This document shows positions 26,470-34,712 of a stretch of 64,000 nt of DNA, piece by piece. This stretch comes from Haloechinothrix sp033042135 (lineage in GTDB: Bacteria; Actinomycetota; Actinomycetes; Mycobacteriales; Pseudonocardiaceae): contig NZ_WBXM01000002.1 of assembly GCF_033042135.1 (NCBI RefSeq), forward strand, positions 124,001 through 188,000. Reading direction: 5' to 3'. Both the position numbers and the translations under genes were made by a program. The notes below the pieces were generated by a model. The model was not told the origin of the DNA. It made no database searches and saw only the letters and a list, made by a program, of their open reading frames with translations. Position 1 is the stretch's first letter, and every line of letters begins with the position of its first letter.

Positions 26470-26622
26470 CGTCGGTGCTCGCCGGGACGGTCGATGACCG
26501 GGCGACCGATGGACAGCCCGGCTCGCCGCACGAGTAAGCTCTCGGGCACCGCCCGCGGCGCGATAGGTGCCGCGCTCCCTGCGTGGTGGGTGCGGCGTTC
26601 GAAGAACGGCACAGGAGAAGGC

Positions 26623-27981
26623 GTGAGGGATCTTTCGGGGATCGTCAAGGCCTACGATATCCGCGGCATTGTTGGTGAGCAGCTCGATGCGGAGCTCGCC
26701 GCGCAGTTCGGCGGGGCCTTCGCCAGGTTGGTCGTGGCCGAGGCGGCCTCGGCTGTGGTGATCGGGCACGACATGCGCCAGTCCTCGCCCGGCCTCGCGG
26801 AAGCGTTCGCCGAGGGGGTCACGGCGCAGGGCATCGACGTGATCCGGATCGGACTGGCCAGCACCGACCAGCTGTACTTCGCCTCGGGGATGCTGAACGT
26901 GCCTGGGGCGATGTTCACGGCGAGTCACAACCCCGCCGAGTACAACGGGATCAAGCTGTGTCGCGCTGGTGCGGCGCCGGTGGGTCAAGAGTCGGGGCTC
27001 GCCGAGATCCGCGAGGTCGTAGAGCAGGGTGTACCGGAGTTCGCGGGCGCCAACGGCACCGTCACCGACCGCGACGTCCTCGACGATTACGCGGCGCACC
27101 TTCGCAAGCTCGTCGACCTGTCCGGTTCGCGCCCGCTGAAGCTGGTGGTGGACGCGGGCAACGGCATGGCGGGACACACCGTTCCGACGGTGTTCGACGG
27201 CTTGCCAATCGAGATCGTGCCGCTGTATTTCGAGCTCGACGGGACCTTCCCGAACCACGAGGCGAACCCGCTCGACCCGGCGAACCTGGTCGATGTGCAG
27301 CGGATGGTGCGGGAGGTGAACGCCGACGCGGGTATCGCCTTCGACGGCGACGCCGACCGGTGTTTCGTGGTCGACGAGCGCGGCGAGCCGGTGTCGCCGA
27401 GCACGATCACGGCGTTGGTGGCCGTGCGTGAGCTCAGCAGGGAGCCGGGCGGCACCGTCATCCACAACCTGATCACTTCCCGTGCCGTTCCCGAGATCGT
27501 GGCCGAGCACGGTGGGGTGCCGGTACGCAGCAGGGTCGGACACTCGTTCATCAAGGCCACCATGGCCGAAACGGATGCGATCTTCGGCGGGGAGCATTCG
27601 GCGCACTACTACTTCAGAGATTTCTGGCGGGCCGATACCGGTATGCTCGCGGCCATGCACGTGCTTGCCGCCCTCGGCGAGCAGGAGCGGCCGCTGTCCG
27701 AGCTGGCTTCCCGCTACGAGCGCTACGTCGCCTCCGGCGAAATCAACTCTACTGTGGATGATCAGGTCGCTCGGCTGCGCGCGGTGAAGGAAGCTTTCTC
27801 CAGCCGTAACGGCACGCGTGTCGACGAGCTCGACGGGTTGACCGTGGAGCTTCCCGGTGGGGCGTGGTTCAACCTGCGTGCCTCCAACACCGAACCGTTG
27901 CTGCGGCTGAACGTGGAGGCCGCCGACGAGGATACGGTGCGGTCGCTGACCGACGAGGTGCTGACGATCATCCGCGCGTGA
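26623..27981 (+). CDS. manB: Phosphomannomutase/phosphoglucomutase
   Basis: Converts mannose-6-phosphate to mannose-1-phosphate for GDP-mannose, which feeds mannolipids and glycoproteins. 452 residues. The phosphoserine loop is TASHNPAEYNG, the metal loop DGDADRCF, the sugar loop GGEHSAHYYF and the phosphate loop RASNTEPLLRL, all in the order of alpha-D-phosphohexomutases. The ribosome-binding site aggagaag (26613-26620) selects GTG 26623; the longer in-frame start at 26494 is unlike the family. It is in an operon with DUF3499, Trm112, SIS and manA genes. Confidence 0.95.
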   Translation: MRDLSGIVKAYDIRGIVGEQLDAELAAQFGGAFARLVVAEAASAVVIGHDMRQSSPGLAEAFAEGVTAQGIDVIRIGLASTDQLYFASGMLNVPGAMFTASHNPAEYNGIKLCRAGAAPVGQESGLAEIREVVEQGVPEFAGANGTVTDRDVLDDYAAHLRKLVDLSGSRPLKLVVDAGNGMAGHTVPTVFDGLPIEIVPLYFELDGTFPNHEANPLDPANLVDVQRMVREVNADAGIAFDGDADRCFVVDERGEPVSPSTITALVAVRELSREPGGTVIHNLITSRAVPEIVAEHGGVPVRSRVGHSFIKATMAETDAIFGGEHSAHYYFRDFWRADTGMLAAMHVLAALGEQERPLSELASRYERYVASGEINSTVDDQVARLRAVKEAFSSRNGTRVDELDGLTVELPGGAWFNLRASNTEPLLRLNVEAADEDTVRSLTDEVLTIIRA

Positions 27982-28046
27982 CCCGTACCGCGGACGGTGT
28001 CGGATCGCGCCGTTCCGTGGTATGGAGGAAGCAGTAGGGAGGAAGC

Positions 28047-28307
28047 ATGGCCTTCACTGTTGACAAGCAGCTGCTGGAGATCCTGGCCTGCCCGGCGCGG
28101 GATCACGGCCCGCTGGTGAAGGGAACGACGAGCGATCCGGGTGCGGACGTGCTCACCTGTACCGAGTGTGGCCGCCAGTACCCGATCCGTGACGGCATCC
28201 CCGTGCTCTTGCTCGACGAGTCCCACCGTGGCGGTGACGGTGGCGACACCGAAGCACAGGAGGACGAGCCCGATGACCCGGACGTCACGCGTACCCATGG
28301 TGCTTGA
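28047..28307 (+). CDS. Trm112 family protein
   Basis: 86 residues. LLEILACPARDHGPL, then LTCTECGRQYPIRDGIPVLLLDE, is the Trm112 zinc-binding fold, followed by an acidic Gly/Asp-rich tail. In other organisms Trm112 proteins activate methyltransferases; small bacterial ones are mostly uncharacterised. It sits between manB and the SIS gene and overlaps the latter by 35 nt, so both are probably co-expressed. Confidence 0.88.
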   Translation: MAFTVDKQLLEILACPARDHGPLVKGTTSDPGADVLTCTECGRQYPIRDGIPVLLLDESHRGGDGGDTEAQEDEPDDPDVTRTHGA

Positions 28308-29388
28308 TGACACCCTGCTGGACGATCCAGCCCGGCTCGCCGACGCCGATACCGCCGGGGTGTTGCGTGCCGCGGCAATGGCCGGTGCGCAGGTTCGTGC
28401 GAGCCACGAGCAGGCGGCCGAGCTTGACCTCGCAGGCAGGCTCGGCGGTCATCAACCAAGGGCGTTGATCCTGCTCACCAGGACCGGCACGGGTGCGGCC
28501 GTCGCCCGGATGCTCGTCGCGTCGCTGACCCCCCGCTGCCAGCTTCCCGTCGTGCTCGCCGACACGGTCCCGGAATGGGCCGGACCGCTGGACGTGGTGT
28601 ACGGGCATACGCACGACCCTGGCGATCAGGAGCTGGCGGAATCGTTGGCGCGGGCGTGCCGGCACGGGGCAGGCGTGGTGATCTCCGCGCCCGCCGACGG
28701 TCCGGTCGCCGCGGCGGTCGCGGGCAGGGGGAAGGTGTTGGCGCCCCGGTCCGAGTTGCGCTCCCGCCGGGATGTCACGCACGCGCTTGCTTGTGGCCTG
28801 CAGGTCATCTCGGCCATGGGGCTGCGCGAGGTCGATCCGGTCGCGCTGGCCGACGAGCTCGACGCCGAGGCCGCGCGGAACCAGCTGGGACACGAGTCGT
28901 TCGTCAACCCGGCCAAGTCGCTGGCACTGCGGCTCGGTGACCGGATCCCGCTGCTGTGGGGGCTCGACCCGCTGGCAACGGCCGTGGCCGGTTACGCGGC
29001 CGAGGCACTGGCCACCGACGCCGCGATGGTGTGCGACGTCGCCGACTACCGGCACGCGGTCACGCGCACCGCGCTGCACCGTGCCGCGGTGTCGCTGTCG
29101 GAGTCGCATGACATCTTCGCCGACCCGTACGAGTCCGGCGCGGCCACCACCGGCCCCGAATTGCGGGTGATACTGCTCGCGGTGCGGGACGGGCCCGAGG
29201 TGGCGGCTACCAGAAGGATGGCCGAGGACACGCTCGGTGCCGCGGACATCATCGACGCGGCCGAGGAGGTCACTGCGGAGGAACCGGTCCGTGCCGCGGT
29301 ACTTGCCCTGCGGTTCGAGCTCGCCGCGATCTATCTGGGGCTGGCCACCGGCACGATCGGGGGAGCGGGCCAGTTCGCTCCGGCGTAG
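28273..29388 (+). CDS. SIS-domain phosphosugar isomerase-like protein, Rv3256c-like
   Basis: 371 residues with two SIS-like halves, similar in layout to bifunctional phosphoglucose/phosphomannose isomerases (MSRL-type segment before ALILLTRTGTGAAVARMLVA, then a second half with NPAKSLALRLGDRIPLLWG). Such proteins often lie between manB and manA in actinobacteria, including Rv3256c. Sugar-phosphate binding is likely, catalysis uncertain. The ribosome-binding site aggagga (28258-28264) selects ATG 28273; a second ATG at 28297 is possible. The start lies inside the Trm112 gene. Confidence 0.82.
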   Translation: MTRTSRVPMVLDDTLLDDPARLADADTAGVLRAAAMAGAQVRASHEQAAELDLAGRLGGHQPRALILLTRTGTGAAVARMLVASLTPRCQLPVVLADTVPEWAGPLDVVYGHTHDPGDQELAESLARACRHGAGVVISAPADGPVAAAVAGRGKVLAPRSELRSRRDVTHALACGLQVISAMGLREVDPVALADELDAEAARNQLGHESFVNPAKSLALRLGDRIPLLWGLDPLATAVAGYAAEALATDAAMVCDVADYRHAVTRTALHRAAVSLSESHDIFADPYESGAATTGPELRVILLAVRDGPEVAATRRMAEDTLGAADIIDAAEEVTAEEPVRAAVLALRFELAAIYLGLATGTIGGAGQFAPA

Positions 29389-29446
29389 CTCGGCCGCGCG
29401 GCGATCGTTGATACTTTCGCGGTCATCGATGGGAGCGTGACGATTC

Positions 29447-30688
29447 TTGGATTTGCTGCGCAACGCGGTGCGCGCCTACGCGTGGGGATCGCGGTCGGTG
29501 ATACCGGAGCTGCTCGGTAAGCCGACCCCAGCCGCTCACCCGGAGGCCGAGCTGTGGATGGGCGCGCATCCAGGGGACCCGTCCGCGGTCGAATCGGCCG
29601 ACGGCAGCGAGTACAGCCTACTCGACATGGTGGAGGCCGATCCGGCGAACCAGCTCGGCGATGCCTGCGTGCGGCGATGGGGGAACCGGCTGCCGTTCCT
29701 GTTGAAGATCCTCGCTGCCGAGGAACCGCTGTCCATGCAGACGCATCCGACCATGGAGCAGGCCCAAGCGGGCTATGCCAGGGAGGAAGAGGCCGGTATA
29801 GCCAGGGACGCCGGTGAGCGGAACTACCCGGATCCCACGGCCAAGCCCGAGCTGGTTTGCGCGCTGACCGAGTTCCACGTGCTCGCGGGTTTCAGGGACG
29901 CCAACCGCACCGTGAAGTTCCTGCGCGCCATCGAGACGCCGTGCCTGAGTGGTTACACCGACCTGCTGGCCGGGCAGCCGAATGCCGACGGGCTGCGCGC
30001 GCTGTTCACCACGTGGATCACGTTGCCACGACGGACCATTGACACGCTGCTGCCCGAGGTACTCGACGCGTGTGCCACGCACGCCGAGGCCGGAGGGGAG
30101 TTCGCGAGCGAGTGCCGGACGATCACCGAGCTCGGTCACCGACACCCGAGTGACGCCGGTGTACTGGCCGCGTTGCTGCTGAACCGGATCGTGCTGCGGG
30201 CGGGTGAGGCGATCTACCTGCCGCCCGGCAACCTCCACCTCTACCTGCACGGTACCGCCGTGGAGATCCTCGCCAACTCGGATAACGTGCTGCGGTGCGG
30301 TCTCACTCCGAAACACGTGGATGTCCCCGAGCTGCTGCGGGTGGTGAACTTCACCAGCGGGCCGACCCCGGTGCTGCGAGGTCAGCGGGCGGACGAGACG
30401 GACCGCAGGCTGGTGTACGTGACCGAGGCCGCTGAGTTCGAACTGTCGCGGTTGTATTGGCCGTCGGGCGACCGGCAGGCGGCGGCGGTGCCCGTGGCGG
30501 GGCCGCGGATCCTCGTGTGTACCCAGGGTGAGGTGCGGCTGCGCGTCAACGGGGAGACGCGGCACGACGTGCGGTTGCCGCGGGGCAGGTCGGTGTGGCT
30601 GCCCGCTTCGGACCCGGCAGTGACCGTGTGGCCCACCGAGGACGCGGGTGCCAGCCAGGTCTTCTGTGCCTCGCCGGGAGCGCTGTAG
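29447..30688 (+). CDS. manA: Mannose-6-phosphate isomerase, class I
   Basis: Interconverts fructose-6-phosphate and mannose-6-phosphate, the entry to mannose metabolism. 413 residues, a usual length. AYAWGSRSVIPELLG at the N-terminus, AELWMGAHPGDPS, then the zinc motif QTHPTMEQA with Gln and His ligands, and LPPGNLHLYLHGTAVEILANSDNVLRCGLTPKHVD are all type I features. TTG 29447 gives the family N-terminus (MDLLRNAVRAYAWGSR); an upstream GTG at 29437 is out of frame. It closes the mannose-phosphate operon. Confidence 0.94.
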   Translation: MDLLRNAVRAYAWGSRSVIPELLGKPTPAAHPEAELWMGAHPGDPSAVESADGSEYSLLDMVEADPANQLGDACVRRWGNRLPFLLKILAAEEPLSMQTHPTMEQAQAGYAREEEAGIARDAGERNYPDPTAKPELVCALTEFHVLAGFRDANRTVKFLRAIETPCLSGYTDLLAGQPNADGLRALFTTWITLPRRTIDTLLPEVLDACATHAEAGGEFASECRTITELGHRHPSDAGVLAALLLNRIVLRAGEAIYLPPGNLHLYLHGTAVEILANSDNVLRCGLTPKHVDVPELLRVVNFTSGPTPVLRGQRADETDRRLVYVTEAAEFELSRLYWPSGDRQAAAVPVAGPRILVCTQGEVRLRVNGETRHDVRLPRGRSVWLPASDPAVTVWPTEDAGASQVFCASPGAL

Positions 30689-30784
30689 CGCGCGGTCGGC
30701 CGATGCTGGACCACGGAGGCCGCTGGGCCCGGGGGCCGAGCAGGCTCGAAATCGGGACGCACGTCACGGTAAGGTGATCCTATC

Positions 30785-30803
30785 TTAGGTTAGGGTTACC
30801 TAC
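30785..30803 (+). promoter_or_regulatory. IdeR/DtxR-type iron box
   Basis: TTAGGTTAGGGTTACCTAC matches 16 of 19 positions of the IdeR consensus TTAGGTTAGGCTAACCTAA. It lies 44 nt before the ferric-iron binding protein gene and overlaps the only AT-rich stretch of the region, where the -10 would be. The iron-loaded repressor should shut off the operon when iron is sufficient. Confidence 0.88.
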
Positions 30804-30847
30804 CGGGATGTGTGTTCGTGTACCCGCGACCTCGGTGAGGAGGCCCG

Positions 30848-31915
30848 ATGACGAGGCAGGCGTTCCGGCGGCTGGGCGCGGTCGCCTTCGCCGCGGCGCT
30901 GTTTGTCGTCCTCGTGGCCTGCGGTACGGACGTGACCGGCGATACCGGTGAGCAGGCCGCGGAGGAGGGTGGCGGCCAGAGCACCCTGACGATCTACTCG
31001 GGGCGTAACGAGGAGCTGGTCGGCGGCATTCTCGAGCACCTGGAGGACACCACCGGGTACGAGATCGAGGTGCGCTACGGCGACAGCGCCGAGCTGGCCG
31101 CGCAGCTGCTCGAAGAAGGCGATCGCACCGACGCCGACCTCTTCTTCTCCCAGAACGCCGGCGCGCTCGGCGCGTTGCGCGAGGCGGGGATGCTGCGCGA
31201 GCTCCCGGAGCGCACGCTGGAGGTCGCGCCGGAACGCTTCCGTGCCAGCGATGGCACCTGGGTGGGAACCTCGGCGCGCGCCCGCGTGGTCGTCTACGAC
31301 CCCGATCAGGTGGATGTCGACGACGTCCCGGGAAGTATCGATGAGCTCGTCGACGAGACCTGGGAAGGCGAGGTCGGCTATGCCCCGTCGAATGCCTCGT
31401 GGCAGTCCTTCGTCACCGCGTTGCGGGTGCTGGACGGTGAACAAGCCGCCCGCGACTGGTTGATGGACTTCCGTGCCAACGAACCGGAGGCGTTCGAGTC
31501 GAACACCCCGATCCTGGAAGCCGTCGACAGCGGGGAGATCGCGCTCGGGCTGATCAACCATTACTACCACCAGGCCTGGGTGACCGAGCGCGGTGCGGGC
31601 GCGGTCAACGCCGAGCGGCACCACCCGGACGGCGGCGACGCGCTCGGACTCGTCAACGTGGCCGGCGTCGGTGTGCTGGATACCAGCGAGGCACCCGAGG
31701 CCGCTGTGCACGCGATCGACTTCTTGCTGTCGGGCACCGCGCAGCAGTACTTCGCCGACGAGACGGCCGAGTACCCAATGCGGCAGGACGTCACCTCGAC
31801 CAGGCACGAGCTCGGCGAGCTCGACGAGCTGCCCGGTCCCGATATCGACCTGTCCCGGCTATCCACGCTCGACGACACCCTCGAGCTGCTCCGCGACGTG
31901 GGGCTGTCCTCGTGA
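30848..31915 (+). CDS. Ferric-iron ABC transporter, binding lipoprotein
   Basis: 355-residue FbpA/FutA-type iron-binding protein. The signal peptide ends in lipobox VVLVAC, so it is membrane-anchored. The mature start LTIYSGRNEELVG is characteristic of Fe3+ binding proteins. The tyrosine pair of INHYYHQAW is the usual iron-ligand region, and YGDSAELAAQLLEEG and ADLFFSQNAGALGAL are conserved. It heads a three-gene operon directly behind an IdeR box, which supports iron as substrate. Confidence 0.93.
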   Translation: MTRQAFRRLGAVAFAAALFVVLVACGTDVTGDTGEQAAEEGGGQSTLTIYSGRNEELVGGILEHLEDTTGYEIEVRYGDSAELAAQLLEEGDRTDADLFFSQNAGALGALREAGMLRELPERTLEVAPERFRASDGTWVGTSARARVVVYDPDQVDVDDVPGSIDELVDETWEGEVGYAPSNASWQSFVTALRVLDGEQAARDWLMDFRANEPEAFESNTPILEAVDSGEIALGLINHYYHQAWVTERGAGAVNAERHHPDGGDALGLVNVAGVGVLDTSEAPEAAVHAIDFLLSGTAQQYFADETAEYPMRQDVTSTRHELGELDELPGPDIDLSRLSTLDDTLELLRDVGLSS

Positions 31916-33525
31916 TCGGTACGCAGGCAGCTCCCCCACCGCGGCCGCGTCGCCCGCTGGCGAGGGCGCTGCTGCCCGACGCGGTACGTAACGCGCCGCT
32001 GCTGGCCACGGCTGGGCTGGGTGTCGCGGTACTGGTGCTGATCCCGCTCGGTTATCTGGTGGTGCGCGCTTTCGAGCGGGGCACGGATACCTTCGCCGCC
32101 CACGTCTTCCGCGAGCGTACGTTCGACCTGCTGCTGCGGAGCCTGACGCTGGCCGCCGCGGTGACGCTGGCCTGCGTGGTGATCGGCGTCCTCGCGGCCT
32201 GGCTCGTGGTGCGCAGCAACCTGCCGTTCCGGGGTGTGTTCGCGGTGCTGTTCACGCTGCCGCTGGCGATCCCGTCCTACGTCGCGGGCTTCACCTGGAT
32301 CTCGGCTTGGCCGGGGCTGGCGGGATTCCCCGGCGCGTTCCTCGTGCTGACGCTGGTGTCGTACCCCTACGTGCTGTTGCCGGTGATGGCGGCGTTGCGC
32401 TCCACCGACCCCGCTCTCGAGGAGGTGTCCCGCTCGCTGGGGCACGGCCCGGTGCGCACGTTCCTCCTGGTGACGCTGCGCCAGGCGCGCCCGGCTGCGC
32501 TGGCCGGTGCGCTGCTCGTGGCGCTGTACGTGCTCAGCGACTTCGGCGCCGTCGCGCTCATGCGGTACGAGGCGTTCACCGTGGGTATCTACACCAGCTA
32601 CCGTGCGAGCTTTGACCGCACGCCGGCGGCCGTGCTCGGCTGCGTTCTGGTGCTGCTTGCCGTGATCATCACCGTCGCGGAGCGTAGGGCACGGGGCAAG
32701 GCGGCGCTGACCGGCCAGGCCCGCGTCGGCGCAGGTGCGGCCAGGCAGCCGGATATCGTGCCGCTGCGCCGTGCCCGACCGTTGGCGCTGCTGGGTTCGG
32801 TCGGGCTGCTCGCCGTCGCCCTCGGCGTTCCGCTGGCCAGCCTCGGCCGGTGGCTGGTCTCGGGCGCTTCCGCGCAGGTGGACGTCGGCAGGTTGCTGTC
32901 GGCAACGTGGACGACGGTGCAGGTTTCGGCGCTCGGGGCCGCGCTGACGGTGCTGCTGGCGCTACCGGTTGGCGTGCTGGTCACGCGGTATCGCGGGTCG
33001 TTTTCGCGGGGAATCGAACTGGCCAGCTACGCGGGCCACGCCCTGCCGGGGATCACGGTGGGGCTGGCGTTGGTGTTCCTCGGTGTACGCGTGGTTCCGG
33101 GGCTGTACCAGGAGCTGCCGATGTTGGTGTTGGCCTACGCCGTGCTGTTCCTGCCGCTGGCGGTCGGCGCGGTGCGCACCGGGATCGCGGCGTCGCCGGT
33201 GCGGCTGGAAGAGGTGTCGCGCTCGCTGGGCAAGGGTACGACGATAACCCGCTTGCGAGTGACGCTGCCGCTGGCCGCACCGGGTATCGCCGCTGGAGCA
33301 GCGCTGGTGTTCCTGACCGCTGCCAAGGAGCTACCTGCGACGTTGCTGTTGCGCCCGACCGGCAGCAGCACGCTCGCCACGGAACTGTGGACGTTGACCG
33401 AGGTGGTCGCCTACGGCGCCGCCGCGCCGTACGGCGCCATGCTGATCCTGATCGCCGCCGTCCCGTCGGTGGTGCTCGGCCACAAGCTGCGTAGCCGTGG
33501 CCGCGACTCGGAAGCAGGAGGATGA
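31912..33525 (+). CDS. Ferric-iron ABC transporter, fused double permease
   Basis: 537-residue permease with two BPD_transp_1 halves, as in FbpB/AfuB proteins. Each half has an EAA loop: LEEVSRSLGHGPVRTFLLVTLRQARPA and LEEVSRSLGKGTTITRLRVTLPLAAPG. About 12 membrane helices. GTG 31912 overlaps the stop of the binding-protein gene (GTGA), so the two are coupled. One polypeptide thus forms the whole pore. Confidence 0.93.
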   Translation: MIGTQAAPPPRPRRPLARALLPDAVRNAPLLATAGLGVAVLVLIPLGYLVVRAFERGTDTFAAHVFRERTFDLLLRSLTLAAAVTLACVVIGVLAAWLVVRSNLPFRGVFAVLFTLPLAIPSYVAGFTWISAWPGLAGFPGAFLVLTLVSYPYVLLPVMAALRSTDPALEEVSRSLGHGPVRTFLLVTLRQARPAALAGALLVALYVLSDFGAVALMRYEAFTVGIYTSYRASFDRTPAAVLGCVLVLLAVIITVAERRARGKAALTGQARVGAGAARQPDIVPLRRARPLALLGSVGLLAVALGVPLASLGRWLVSGASAQVDVGRLLSATWTTVQVSALGAALTVLLALPVGVLVTRYRGSFSRGIELASYAGHALPGITVGLALVFLGVRVVPGLYQELPMLVLAYAVLFLPLAVGAVRTGIAASPVRLEEVSRSLGKGTTITRLRVTLPLAAPGIAAGAALVFLTAAKELPATLLLRPTGSSTLATELWTLTEVVAYGAAAPYGAMLILIAAVPSVVLGHKLRSRGRDSEAGG

Positions 33526-33530
33526 AACCG

Positions 33531-34712
33531 ATGACCGATTTGGTGATCACCGAGTTGTCGGCCGGATACGACGGTCACACCGTGTTGCACGATCTCGATC
33601 TCCGGGTCGAGTCCGGCCAGCTCGCCGCCGTGCTTGGTCCGTCAGGGTGCGGCAAGACCACGCTGTTGCGGGTCATCGCCGGTTTCCACCGGGCAACCAC
33701 GGGGACGGTGGCGCTAGGGGACCGCGTCGTGGCTGGCGCTGGACGTCACGTGCCGCCGGAACGCAGGCGGGTGGGCGTCGTCCCGCAGGAGGGCGCGTTG
33801 TTCCCGCACCTGAGCGTCGGCGCGAACGTGGCGTTCGGCCTGGGCAGCCCGCGACGCCACCGCGACCGGGTCGCCGAAGTGCTGGAGCTGGTCGGGTTGC
33901 GCGGCTACCAGAAGCGGATGCCGCAGGAACTCTCCGGCGGGCAGCAGCAGCGGGTGGCGCTGGCCAGGGCGCTGGCTCCGGAGCCTGCCGTGGTGCTGCT
34001 CGACGAGCCGTTCAGCGCGCTCGACGCCGGGCTACGCGCCGAGGTGCGTGGCGATGTGCGGGAGGTGCTCCACGCCAGTGGCGCCACCGCCGTGCTGGTC
34101 ACCCACGACCAGGAGGAGGCGTTGAGCATGGCCGACCGGGTGGCTGTGCTCCGTGACGGCACCATCGCGCAGTCGGGCACCGCGCAGCAGGTCTACGCCG
34201 AACCGGAGGATCTCGCGGTGGCGCTGTTCGTGGGGGAGGCGGTGCTGCTGGATGCCACCGCGGCCGGTGGTGCGGCGACGAGCTGGCTCGGTACCCTGCC
34301 GATCGCCGAGCGGCATGAGGGTAACCCGGACGGCTCCGGGGTCGCGGTGGTTCGGCCGGAGCAGCTCCGGCTGACCGTCACCGCGGATGGCGCGTCCGCG
34401 GACGCCCAGGCCGTGGTCGGTGACGTGATCTTTCACGGGCACGATGCCACGGTGCTGCTCGACCCGGTGCACGACGGGCGGGCGGCGCCGGTGCTCAGTG
34501 ACAAGGGGCGTATCCGCGCGCGGGTGCAGGGTGCGGCGCACGTGCGCAGGGGAGACAAGGTGCGTATCGATGTGGACGGTGTGGCGCGGTTCTTCCCGAC
34601 ACGTCCTGACGGCAGCCACACCCTCTCCGGCGTCGGTGACGTGCCGGTGCCGTGGGCCCGGGACGGGGCCGTTGAGCAGCCCTCACGTGCGGGGCTTGCC
34701 GACGGCGGGTAG
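33531..34712 (+). CDS. Ferric-iron ABC transporter ATPase
   Basis: 393-residue ATPase of the FbpC/PotA type. Walker A GPSGCGKT, Q-loop VPQEGALFPHLSV, signature LSGGQQQR, Walker B VVLLDEPFSALD and switch His (VTHDQEEA) are present, followed by a TOBE-type C-terminal domain. The ribosome-binding site aggagg (33516-33521) is 9 nt before ATG 33531; the earlier ATG 33522 touches that site and is less likely. The 3' end overlaps the convergent hydrolase gene by 30 nt. Confidence 0.93.
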   Translation: MTDLVITELSAGYDGHTVLHDLDLRVESGQLAAVLGPSGCGKTTLLRVIAGFHRATTGTVALGDRVVAGAGRHVPPERRRVGVVPQEGALFPHLSVGANVAFGLGSPRRHRDRVAEVLELVGLRGYQKRMPQELSGGQQQRVALARALAPEPAVVLLDEPFSALDAGLRAEVRGDVREVLHASGATAVLVTHDQEEALSMADRVAVLRDGTIAQSGTAQQVYAEPEDLAVALFVGEAVLLDATAAGGAATSWLGTLPIAERHEGNPDGSGVAVVRPEQLRLTVTADGASADAQAVVGDVIFHGHDATVLLDPVHDGRAAPVLSDKGRIRARVQGAAHVRRGDKVRIDVDGVARFFPTRPDGSHTLSGVGDVPVPWARDGAVEQPSRAGLADGG

